From Bdellovibrionales bacterium (GTDB lineage Bacteria > Bdellovibrionota > Bdellovibrionia > Bdellovibrionales > UBA1609): a stretch of 6,612 nucleotides of DNA. The notes under the pieces were generated by a model, which saw nothing but the letters and a program-made list of their open reading frames with translations, ran no database searches and was not told the DNA's origin. A program made the position numbers and the translations under genes. Below, one piece after another: positions 1 to 5,820 of this stretch. Location: contig JAPOOY010000051.1 in assembly GCA_026713205.1 (NCBI GenBank), positions 1-6,612 of the forward strand, given 5' to 3'. Numbering within the stretch: the stretch's first letter is position 1; each line of letters begins with the position of its first letter.

Positions 1-79
1 AATGTTCAAATTTTTCCTTCTTGTAAAGCCTTGTTTCATGCCATATAAGGACGGAAAATCCGGAAAGAGCCATAAACAC

Positions 80-117
80 CACAAAAGGAAACCGCCGGTG
101 AGTAAGACCGGCGGTTT
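80..117 (-). terminator. Rho-independent terminator of the pilin gene
   Basis: A perfect 11-bp GC-rich stem (89-99 pairing with 107-117) encloses a 7-nt loop (100-106). Read on the minus strand, the stem is followed by a T-rich stretch (TTTCCTTTTGT), and the hairpin starts about 38 nt past the pilin stop codon. On the plus strand the stem is also followed by TTTT, so it could act in both directions and shield the pilin from whatever lies before position 1. Confidence 0.85.
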
Positions 118-154
118 TGTCAGTTGTAGATGGGGTTGGAACTATCAACACAGT

Positions 155-691
155 CTATAAACAAGCTCCGGTGGCAGCACAGGCGCTTCCGCTAAGGGCT
201 GTCGCGTGACCCATCACTTGAGCGTCTTCTTTTGTTGTAACTTTCCCGTTGAGGGGATTGTAATCCTTGCAATGAGCGGCCACATAACCACCCGTCTTCT
301 TGATGACTCCATAACAGGATCGGCCGGTTGTAGCCTTTTGGGAAAAGTAGCATTGATTTGTAACCGCCGTTGTCGCCTTTACCGCCGTTGCTTGAGTTAC
401 ACAAGCTGTGGCAAGGACATTATTAATGTTATTAGTCCCACAAGTGTTAATAGCTGTTCCCGCAGCAAGACAGGCCTCAAAAGCCTTCATCATGTTTTGG
501 GCTTCCGCTTCAACGGCTCCTTCAACGGCATTTTGCCGGTACTTGTTGTAGGCGGGGATGGCCACACTGGCCAATATGCCGATAATTCCCACTGTCACCA
601 AAAGCTCAATCAATGAGAAACCTTTGTTTCTGTGGCTTTTTGTTTTTTTCTGTGCGCTTTGCGCTGTTTCCGACACTTTCTTATGTAACAT
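155..691 (-). CDS. Type IV pilin-like protein (prepilin with N-terminal methylation motif)
   Basis: This is a predicted 178-aa type IV prepilin or pseudopilin-like protein, exported to the inner membrane, processed by prepilin peptidase and assembled into a pilus or secretion pseudopilus. The class III signal is clear: a basic leader ends at Gly24, followed by mature Phe25 and the FSLIELLVTVGIIGIL segment. Glu29 is the conserved Glu5 of the mature protein, and the hydrophobic helix runs to about residue 46. The leader is about 24 residues, longer than the usual 6-10 of type IVa pilins. GTG codon 6 (674-676) could be an alternative start, and neither start has a clear Shine-Dalgarno sequence. 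The C-terminal domain is Ala/Thr/Asn-rich and carries eight cysteines (74, 84, 97, 114, 126, 141, 171, 177), so disulfides are likely. No other pilus genes adjoin it, and it has its own terminator. Major pilin versus minor pilin or pseudopilin cannot be decided. Confidence 0.88.
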   Translation of the reverse strand: MLHKKVSETAQSAQKKTKSHRNKGFSLIELLVTVGIIGILASVAIPAYNKYRQNAVEGAVEAEAQNMMKAFEACLAAGTAINTCGTNNINNVLATACVTQATAVKATTAVTNQCYFSQKATTGRSCYGVIKKTGGYVAAHCKDYNPLNGKVTTKEDAQVMGHATALSGSACAATGACL

Positions 692-782
692 AATGAAAGT
701 TATCGGGGATTTGGTTTAGGTTTAGGGCGGTTTTCCCTTTAATAAGAAGAAGTTTCAGAGAGAATGACCAAAAAATTTGAAA

Positions 783-812
783 ATTATAGGGTAGGGCTTG
801 CTTTACCCGCAA
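783..812 (-). promoter_or_regulatory. Candidate sigma70-type promoter for the pilin gene
   Basis: Read on the minus strand, a perfect -10 hexamer TATAAT lies at 788-783. A partial -35 element, TTGCGG, lies at 812-807 with an 18-nt spacer. Transcription would begin near 775, leaving an 80-85 nt leader before the pilin ATG. The -35 match is poor (only TTG fits), and AT-rich DNA yields TATAAT by chance. No GG-N10-GC sigma54 signature, common for pilA genes, was seen. Confidence 0.4.
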
Positions 813-831
813 GTCCGGAATTTTTTATTTT
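794..831 (+). terminator. Terminator-like hairpin with T-tract, no known gene upstream
   Basis: An 8-bp stem (794-801 with 809-816, one G:T pair) has a 7-nt loop. Four bases later comes T6-A-T5. On the plus strand this has the form of an intrinsic terminator, but no plus-strand gene lies before it, only the antisense of the pilin. It overlaps the candidate minus-strand pilin promoter, so it may be incidental, may end an antisense transcript, or may mark a small RNA end. Confidence 0.3.
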
Positions 832-885
832 TCCACGCCTATCTTTTTTTGACGAAGTTTTAAACTTTTTTCTTATCATAAATTC

Positions 886-903
886 AAATGATTTTAATCA
901 TTT
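886..903. promoter_or_regulatory. AT-rich palindrome resembling an FNR/CRP-family box
   Basis: A perfect 8-bp dyad (886-893 with 896-903) has a 2-bp centre. Its core, TGAT-N4-ATCA (889-900), matches the FNR consensus TTGAT-N4-ATCAA at 8 of 10 defined positions. It lies about 195 bp upstream of the pilin start and about 290 bp upstream of the nuclease start, so either gene could be the target. In sequence this AT-rich a chance dyad is possible. Confidence 0.25.
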
Positions 904-1177
904 ACAGCTTTTTCACCCTTTTGGATAAAGAAAAAGAGAGGGTAGGGGAGAGGGGCTTTTTAGGTAATCCCTCTCAAATTTCAGCTGACGAAATTTCCGA
1001 TTTTTGAGAAAGGAAAGTCCTTTGAGAAGGGCTTGGAAAAAACGATTGATTGGATGAAAAATTTCGATTTCCGAACAAACTTCAATAAAAATCTCCAGGA
1101 ACTTCCCCATAACCCGCTGAATCCTGCCAACTATTTTTGCTGATAGTTTTCTATATTCCGCATCTCATTTCACCTAC

Positions 1178-1185
1178 AAAGGAGA
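1178..1185 (+). promoter_or_regulatory. Strong Shine-Dalgarno of the nuclease gene
   Basis: AAAGGAGA ends 4 nt before the ATG at 1190, a near-ideal ribosome binding site. It fixes the start and suggests the gene is, or recently was, translated. A TATATT hexamer at 1152-1157 could be a -10 box, but no credible -35 was found. Confidence 0.75.
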
Positions 1186-1189
1186 TTTT

Positions 1190-2059
1190 ATGAATCAAAT
1201 AACAAAACCTCGTTCTCTGTTCTTAAATCTCACACAGGACCTCATGTTTAAAAATTACTTTAAACTCAATAGAAATCTACTTAAGTCTCTCCTCAAAGCC
1301 TTCCTCCCCCTCCCACAAAACTCCTCCATAAAAGATATTACCATCCTTGATTCCCTCATCCCTTCCCTTAGCTCTGAAGAAAAAAGCTCCCTCATGGACC
1401 TAAGAGTTCAGTTAGACACCGGCGAATTTGTAAATGTGGAAATGCAAGCCTTCCCTCATAAAGGCTTCACACAGAGGATTCTTCTTTACTGGGCCAAAAA
1501 CTACGGCTCTCAAATAAAAACGGGAGAACAATATAAAACCCTCTGTCCCGCTTATTCCTTGATTTTCAGTACCTTTAATTTATTTTCTGAAACAAAAAAA
1601 TTTTACACTTCCTTTTCCATTCGTTCGGATGAAGTTCCTTATTTTTATTTTAACAAAGATTTGCGATTTGTAACGGTGGAGTTGAGCAAATTCAGGAAGA
1701 GGGAGCCATCGGATCTGGTTGATTTGAGGGAGGAGTGGTGTTATCTTTTAAAGGAATCCAAACGCATGGGTGAGCGTGAGGTAAAGGAGTTGTCTGCAAG
1801 GGGGGAAGAGATGAAGAGGGCCATGTTTCATTTAAAGGAATTATCAAGGGAAGAGGGTTTGCGTCTTGTGGAAGAGGCGCGGGAAAAGGCCTGGAAGGAT
1901 CAAAAGGCCAGAGAGCGCGACAGCTTCAACAGAGGTAAAGTGGCAGAAAGAAGAAGTTTGATTATAAGTATGCTAAAAAATGGAATGGAGATATCTTTGC
2001 TTTCCAAGTTTACGGGTTTGTCTGAGGAAGAGATTAGTAAATTGAGGGGACTTTCATAG
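1190..2059 (+). CDS. Rpn family PD-(D/E)XK nuclease / putative transposase
   Basis: This 289-aa protein looks like the Rpn (recombination-promoting nuclease) family, also annotated as PD-(D/E)XK putative transposase. Family members such as E. coli RpnA cut DNA and stimulate RecA-independent recombination. The N-terminus has the typical DLMFKNYF opening. The nuclease core is visible as Asp70 and the VNVEMQ strand (Glu84 and Gln86, the E-x-Q form usual in this family), followed by QRILLYWAKNY (95-105) and a VTVELSKF strand near 161-168. After residue 185 the protein is highly charged and probably helical, rich in Glu/Lys/Arg. It ends in a small helical module with a TGLSEEEI motif typical of Rpn tails. 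Its start is supported by a strong ribosome site. Residues 208-289 are duplicated in the next frame. G/C strand bias reverses near codon 158. Family assignment is confident; activity and target are unknown. Confidence 0.82.
   Translation: MNQITKPRSLFLNLTQDLMFKNYFKLNRNLLKSLLKAFLPLPQNSSIKDITILDSLIPSLSSEEKSSLMDLRVQLDTGEFVNVEMQAFPHKGFTQRILLYWAKNYGSQIKTGEQYKTLCPAYSLIFSTFNLFSETKKFYTSFSIRSDEVPYFYFNKDLRFVTVELSKFRKREPSDLVDLREEWCYLLKESKRMGEREVKELSARGEEMKRAMFHLKELSREEGLRLVEEAREKAWKDQKARERDSFNRGKVAERRSLIISMLKNGMEISLLSKFTGLSEEEISKLRGLS
1821..1935 (+). repeat. Direct repeat copy 1 (inside the nuclease tail)
   Basis: This 115-bp block is matched at 2073-2187 with 105 of 115 bases identical by manual alignment (about 91%) and no gaps. 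The offset is 252 bp, exactly 84 codons, so both copies are read in the same frame. Weaker protein-level similarity continues downstream to each stop codon. Confidence 0.93.
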
Positions 2060-2062
2060 AAA

Positions 2063-2329
2063 ATGAAAAAGTCCATGTTTCGTTTAAAGGAATTATCAAG
2101 GGAAGAGGCATTGCTCCTTGTGGAAGAGGCGCGGGAAAAAGCCTGGAAGGATCAAAAGGCCAGAGAGCGTGACAGTTTCAATAGGGGATTTGAGATAGGA
2201 TTTAAGCAGGGGATTAAGGAAGGTTGGGCTATAAAAATGCTAAAACACGGAGCGGAAACATCTCTTATATCTAAGGTCACAGGGCTTTCTGAAGAGAAAA
2301 TCAATGAACTGAAAGAGTCACTCTCATAA
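2063..2329 (+). CDS. Orphan duplicate of the Rpn C-terminal tail
   Basis: This 88-aa frame contains only the C-terminal tail of the preceding nuclease, with no catalytic domain. Residues 1-42 are nearly identical to residues 208-249 of the upstream protein (KELSREE, LVEEAREKAWKDQKARERDSFNRG). It then diverges, carrying GFEIGFKQGIKEG, a Gly-spaced stretch common in Rpn tails that is five residues longer than the upstream copy, and ends with a related TGLSEEKI motif. The ATG lies 3 nt after the upstream stop, so translational coupling is possible. The only ribosome site candidate is a distant GAGGGG (2044-2049). It could be an expressed accessory peptide, a donor tail for recombination, or simply the relic of a tandem duplication or a second truncated nuclease gene. 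The frame is intact; whether it is made as a separate protein is unknown. Confidence 0.55.
   Translation: MKKSMFRLKELSREEALLLVEEAREKAWKDQKARERDSFNRGFEIGFKQGIKEGWAIKMLKHGAETSLISKVTGLSEEKINELKESLS
2073..2187 (+). repeat. Direct repeat copy 2 (orphan tail)
   Basis: This is the partner of the block at 1821-1935. Several of the ten mismatches are at third codon positions (for example C/T changes near 2168-2180), so the amino-acid sequence is better kept than the DNA, consistent with selection on the protein after duplication. Confidence 0.93.
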
Positions 2330-2535
2330 GAAATAAAAAACAAATCCACACTTACAGAAAGATGAGATCACCTGCACTTTCAGGCTAATAACCAAGAAAA
2401 AGTAAAATTGCGGCTATTCATGCTGTGGGTTTTTTTGAAATATTTTCAACAGAGTTAGCGCAGAATGTCAGAAACCAATGAATTAGAGTAAAGGTCTTCA
2501 CGAAAGTCAAAAAATTTGAGAGTTTAATTGTTACC

Positions 2536-3447
2536 ATGAAACCTCAAACACATAAGCCGGACTGGCTAAGGGCCAAGCTGCCTTCTGGCGCTACATATCA
2601 TAAAGTCAATAATCTTCTTAACAGCTTGAATTTAGCCACTGTTTGCAGAGAGGCCCGCTGTCCTAATATGGGGGAATGTTGGAATGGCGGCACAGCAACC
2701 ATTATGCTGATGGGTGATCTTTGCACCAGAGGCTGTCGGTTTTGTAATGTGAAAACAGGACATCCCCGTGGCCGGTTGGATGAAAAGGAGCCGGAAAACA
2801 CCGCTCAGGCCATAGCGCAACTGCAATTAAACTATGTTGTCCTCACAAGTGTGGACAGAGATGATTTGCCTGACGAGGGGGCGGGGCATTTTGCCAAAAC
2901 CGTTTCCCATATTAAAAAAAAGGCTCCTCATCTTTTGGTGGAGGTCCTCACCCCGGATTTTAGCGGGAGAAAGGACTGTTTGGATTTAATCATCCAGGCG
3001 GGGCCGGAGGTTTTTGCTCATAATGTGGAAACAGTCAGACGACTCACTCCCACGGTGAGAGACCCCAGAGCGGGATATGATCAGTCTCTCAAGGTTTTGG
3101 AGTGGGTGAAAAAACAAGCTTCCTCCATTTACACAAAATCTTCCCTGATGTTAGGACTTGGAGAAACAAAAGCGGAAGTTCTGGAAACCTTAAAGGATTT
3201 AAGGGCCGTAGGGTGTGATGTGATCACTTTCGGACAGTATCTCAGACCGGCTCAAAGGCATTTACCCGTACAGAAATACATCTCCCCGGAGGAATTTGAG
3301 AATTGGAAATATCAAGCCGAAGCTATGGGATTTCTTTATTGCGCCAGTGGCCCATTGGTGAGAAGTTCTTATCGGGCCGGAGAGTTTTTTATGAGATCCC
3401 TTATTGAAAGACAAAGGAGGAAAGCCGGTGAGCTTAAAGGAAATTAA
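2536..3447 (+). CDS. lipA: Lipoyl synthase (radical SAM)
   Basis: This 303-aa lipoyl synthase inserts two sulfurs into octanoyl groups carried on lipoyl domains of E2 and GcvH proteins, making the lipoyl cofactor in the cytoplasm. All signatures are present. The auxiliary [4Fe-4S] cluster motif CX4CX5C is Cys37, Cys42 and Cys48. The radical SAM CX3CX2C motif is Cys63, Cys67 and Cys70. The C-terminal RSSY motif (276-279), whose serine ligates the auxiliary cluster, lies in SGPLVRSSYRAGE. Length is normal for the family. ATG 2536 is the only usual start codon after the in-frame stop at 2479-2481, although its ribosome site is weak. The gene overlaps the following E2 gene by 20 nt, so the enzyme and its protein substrate are probably co-translated. 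No lipB or lplA is in the window. Confidence 0.97.
   Translation: MKPQTHKPDWLRAKLPSGATYHKVNNLLNSLNLATVCREARCPNMGECWNGGTATIMLMGDLCTRGCRFCNVKTGHPRGRLDEKEPENTAQAIAQLQLNYVVLTSVDRDDLPDEGAGHFAKTVSHIKKKAPHLLVEVLTPDFSGRKDCLDLIIQAGPEVFAHNVETVRRLTPTVRDPRAGYDQSLKVLEWVKKQASSIYTKSSLMLGLGETKAEVLETLKDLRAVGCDVITFGQYLRPAQRHLPVQKYISPEEFENWKYQAEAMGFLYCASGPLVRSSYRAGEFFMRSLIERQRRKAGELKGN
3413..3421 (+). promoter_or_regulatory. Shine-Dalgarno inside lipA that sets the E2 start
   Basis: AAAGGAGGA inside the end of lipA, with GGAGG at 3416-3420, lies 7 nt before GTG 3428. This is nearly a perfect anti-16S match and selects the GTG over the TTG at 3404. The TTG would put the Shine-Dalgarno inside the coding region and add eight residues not expected before a lipoyl domain. 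Confidence 0.85.
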
Positions 3448-4741
3448 ACTGCCCGATTTAGGTGAGGGAGTGACAGAGGGAGAGCTGGTTAAAATTAGGG
3501 TTTCCCCTGGCGATCAGGTGGTTATGGATCAGGTTCTCCTGGAGGTGATGACAGACAAGGCCTCTATGGAAATCCCCAGTTTCCTGGAAGGGACCATTAA
3601 GGAAATTAAAGCCAAGGAAGGGGATATGGTGGCCGTGGGGCAGGTGCTCTTTCTTTTGGAAACGGAAGGAGGGGCTTTTGATCAGGCTGGGGAAAAGGTG
3701 ATCAGGTCTTCTTCTGAAAAAAATGTCGGAAAGGAAAACAAAGGGATATCTTCCGGTAAGGACACATCCATCCCTGAACAGCCTGATAAGGAAAGTAAGC
3801 CGCCTGTTAAAGCTAAAACAGAAGCTTCTGCATCATCCCCTAACAAAGAGAATATTGTTTTAGCTGTTCCCGCAACGCGCCGCCTGGCTCAGGAATTAGA
3901 TATTGATTTAAGCCGTGTGAGCGCTTCCGGTTCAGAAGGGCAGGTGACACGGGAGGATTTGGTCGGCCATGTGAAATCCGCTTTAAAATCACCCATAGCC
4001 GCAACTTCTTCTCCCCCGCTTAAAAGCCAGGTCGTTGAAGCCGGGAGGGAACCGCTTAGGGGTATTAAAAGAATTATGTTTGAAACCATGACTTATTCCA
4101 AGCAGACCATTCCCCATTTCACCATTATGGAGCGGGCGGAAGTCAGCCAGCTTGTGAAAATCCGAACGGAGCTTAAGGAACAGGGAGCGAAACAGGGTGT
4201 TAAAATCACTTACCTTCCTTTCATTATGAAAGCGGCTTTGTCCGCCTTAAAAAAATTCCCTGTGATTAACAGTTATTACGACGAGGAGGCCAAAGAGATT
4301 GTTTATTCTGAATCCTGTCATTTTGGTTTTGCCGTGGATACGGAAAAAGGTTTGGTCGTTCCTGTAATTCGGGATGCGCAGACAAAATCCCTGGTGGAGA
4401 TTGCAAAGGAGTTGGAAACTCTTGGGGAGCAGGCTCGTACGGGCACAATTCAAAGGGAGGATTTACAGGGCGGCACTTTCACTTTCACTAACTTGGGAAG
4501 CCTTGGGGGAATTGCCGGCACACCTATTATCCACCCCCCTCAGGCGGCCATTTTTGGAATCTATCGCATTTATCACCAACCGGCCCGTAATCAAAGCACA
4601 GGAGAATGGGAGGAAACCCCTTATATGAATTTTTCCCTCACCTGTGATCACCGGTTTATTGATGGGGCCTGCGCCGCCCGTTTTCTTAAAGCCTGTGCCA
4701 TTAAAATAGAAGAGCCGGGCCTTCTTGTGATGGATGAGTGA
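3428..4741 (+). CDS. pdhC: 2-oxoacid dehydrogenase E2 (dihydrolipoyl acyltransferase), probably pyruvate dehydrogenase
   Basis: Read from GTG 3428, this is a 437-aa E2 core subunit, which accepts the acyl group from E1 on its lipoyl arm and passes it to CoA. Domain order is standard. A single lipoyl domain (about 1-80) has the lipoylated Lys44 in MTDKASMEIPS. A Lys/Ser/Pro-rich flexible linker follows, then a peripheral subunit-binding domain (about 145-182, starting AVPATRRLAQELDID). The catalytic domain runs from about 208 to the end, with the DHRFIDG motif (catalytic His408, Asp412). The SLTCDHRFIDGACAARF context looks more like pyruvate-type than 2-oxoglutarate-type E2, but branched-chain substrates are not excluded. 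It overlaps lipA, and no E1 or E3 gene is in the window. An intrinsic terminator follows. Confidence 0.93.
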   Translation: MSLKEIKLPDLGEGVTEGELVKIRVSPGDQVVMDQVLLEVMTDKASMEIPSFLEGTIKEIKAKEGDMVAVGQVLFLLETEGGAFDQAGEKVIRSSSEKNVGKENKGISSGKDTSIPEQPDKESKPPVKAKTEASASSPNKENIVLAVPATRRLAQELDIDLSRVSASGSEGQVTREDLVGHVKSALKSPIAATSSPPLKSQVVEAGREPLRGIKRIMFETMTYSKQTIPHFTIMERAEVSQLVKIRTELKEQGAKQGVKITYLPFIMKAALSALKKFPVINSYYDEEAKEIVYSESCHFGFAVDTEKGLVVPVIRDAQTKSLVEIAKELETLGEQARTGTIQREDLQGGTFTFTNLGSLGGIAGTPIIHPPQAAIFGIYRIYHQPARNQSTGEWEETPYMNFSLTCDHRFIDGACAARFLKACAIKIEEPGLLVMDE

Positions 4742-4758
4742 CCCTTCCTAAGTTTGAA

Positions 4759-4786
4759 GAGCCTTTCAAAAAGAGGCTTGCTTTTT
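4759..4786 (+). terminator. Probable intrinsic terminator after the E2 gene
   Basis: A stem pairs 4759-4766 with 4772-4779 (core AGCCT/AGGCT, two G:T pairs) around a 5-nt loop, followed by GC and a run of five T's. It starts 18 nt after the E2 stop and lies 40 nt before rpsB, so it would separate the lipA-E2 unit from the ribosomal cluster. The stem is only moderately stable, so read-through is possible. Confidence 0.55.
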
Positions 4787-4825
4787 CCCTTGGAATTGTG
4801 ATACATGGGGTAACGGACTAAAGTT

Positions 4826-5818
4826 ATGTCAGAATTAAATCTTCAGAATATGATTTCCGCCGGGGTTCATTTTGGCCATGAGGCGCAGAAATGGAATCCC
4901 AAGATGAAGCCCTATGTTTATGCGGAGCGGGGAGGGATTCATATCATCAACCTGCAAAAAACCCTCTTTTATGCCAAAAAGGCCATGGAGTTTATGGAAG
5001 GCGTGACAGCTCAGGGGGGGCGGGTGATCTTCGTGGGAACAAAACCCCAGGCCACTGAAAGCATTAAAAAGACGGCTGAGGACAGCGGGCAGTTTTATGT
5101 TATAAAGCGATGGTTGGGAGGAACTCTCACTAATTTTCAAACCATCAAAATCAGTATTGATCGCATGAAAAAAATACAGCAGATGAAAACACGGTTTGAC
5201 CTGGATCGTTATTCCCGAAAAGAGCGAAACAAAATTGAGAAAGAATATGAAAAACTTCAGGAATATTTAAATGGCATAAAAGAAATGAAGGACGCGCCAG
5301 CGGCCCTGTTTGTTATTGATATGAAAAAAGAAAGAATTGCTGTGAGTGAGGCCAGAAAATTACATATTCCCGTTGTGGCCTTGGTGGATACAAATTGTGA
5401 CCCTTCCCTTGTTGATTATCCTATCCCCGGAAATGATGATGCCGTGCGATCCATTCAACTATTTTCCAAACTGGCTTCTGAAGCTTGTCAGAGAGGACGG
5501 GCTAAATGGGAAAAAAGTCTTCGGACAAGTCAGGGAATATCGGATACGGCAATGGCTCAGACAGAGACATCCTCTCAGAAGGAAGAAGGTCCGGCCGTTG
5601 TTACAGTGAGCCGAAGCCGCAAACTGGTTGCCGCGGGAACAGCGGAAGATGTGGAGATTAAATTGGAATTGGAAGCTTCCAAAACGGGATCTGATGAAGA
5701 AACCTCGCCGGAAAAGGAGGAGGGTTCTTCTTCCTCTTCAGAGGCAGTCTCCAAAGTCACCAATAACTCACCTGCTGAGCAATCATCTTCACCTGATGAA
5801 AAACAGGAAAAAAACTGA
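4826..5818 (+). CDS. rpsB: Small ribosomal subunit protein S2, with long acidic C-terminal extension
   Basis: This is ribosomal protein S2, a late-assembling 30S protein that binds on the solvent side next to S1. The N-terminus (MSELNLQNMISAGVHFGH, then WNPKMKPYVYAERGGIHIINLQKT) and RWLGGTLTNFQTI (95-107), plus VVALVDTNCDP and IPGNDDAVRSI, are diagnostic. The family core ends near residue 228. Typical S2 is about 230-260 aa, but this one is 330, adding roughly 95 residues rich in Ser, Glu and Lys with a short ordered-looking stretch (VVTVSRSRKLVAAG, about 258-271). The ATG gives the expected N-terminus, but the ribosome site is weak, and no clear promoter or S2 autoregulatory structure was recognised in the 84-nt upstream gap. 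The gene ends 2 nt before tsf. Confidence 0.97.
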   Translation: MSELNLQNMISAGVHFGHEAQKWNPKMKPYVYAERGGIHIINLQKTLFYAKKAMEFMEGVTAQGGRVIFVGTKPQATESIKKTAEDSGQFYVIKRWLGGTLTNFQTIKISIDRMKKIQQMKTRFDLDRYSRKERNKIEKEYEKLQEYLNGIKEMKDAPAALFVIDMKKERIAVSEARKLHIPVVALVDTNCDPSLVDYPIPGNDDAVRSIQLFSKLASEACQRGRAKWEKSLRTSQGISDTAMAQTETSSQKEEGPAVVTVSRSRKLVAAGTAEDVEIKLELEASKTGSDEETSPEKEEGSSSSSEAVSKVTNNSPAEQSSSPDEKQEKN

Positions 5819-5820
5819 AC

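Larger units (their letters stand above)
692..1189. other. AT-rich divergent intergenic region with several dyads
   Basis: This is a 498-bp gap between the minus-strand pilin and the plus-strand nuclease gene. It contains a hairpin with T-tract (794-831), palindromes at 855-867 and 886-903, a purine-rich patch (931-955) that can pair 948-954 with 969-975, and small inverted repeats at 976-995, 1009-1023 and 1129-1148. Open frames exist on both strands across 913-1142. The minus-strand one (65 codons, ending in a Ser/Pro/Leu-rich tail) and the plus-strand one (no start codon, includes EKGLEKTIDW) overlap each other. Neither has a convincing ribosome site or recognisable family. The patch may be a decayed gene or a dispersed repeat remnant. 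Confidence 0.6.

Noticed and set aside
206..616. 136-codon plus-strand frame opposite the pilin
   Set aside because: It is the antisense shadow of a clearly recognised pilin; the translation shows no family features.
913..1110. 65-codon minus-strand frame as a real gene
   Set aside because: No convincing ribosome site, no recognisable family, low-complexity ending, and an overlapping open frame on the other strand. It is kept only as a possible remnant.
1129..1148. AACTAT/ATAGTT inverted repeat upstream of the nuclease as an operator
   Set aside because: Only 6 bp with an 8-nt spacer in AT-rich DNA; expected by chance.
1190..2329. Complete insertion sequence around the putative transposase
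   Set aside because: No terminal inverted repeats or target-site duplications were found flanking the gene, and Rpn genes usually lack them.
2410..2436. Hairpin followed by T7 downstream of the orphan tail as a terminator
   Set aside because: The stem is only 5 bp with two G:T pairs, too weak to call, although the GGG-T7 run is suggestive.
3404..3427. TTG at 3404 as the start of the E2 gene
   Set aside because: It has no ribosome site of its own, and the strong AAAGGAGGA lies downstream of it and points to GTG 3428.
4778..4806. rpsB promoter (TTGCTT with a GATACAT -10)
   Set aside because: The -10 matches the consensus poorly at every allowed spacing, and the -35 lies within the terminator stem.
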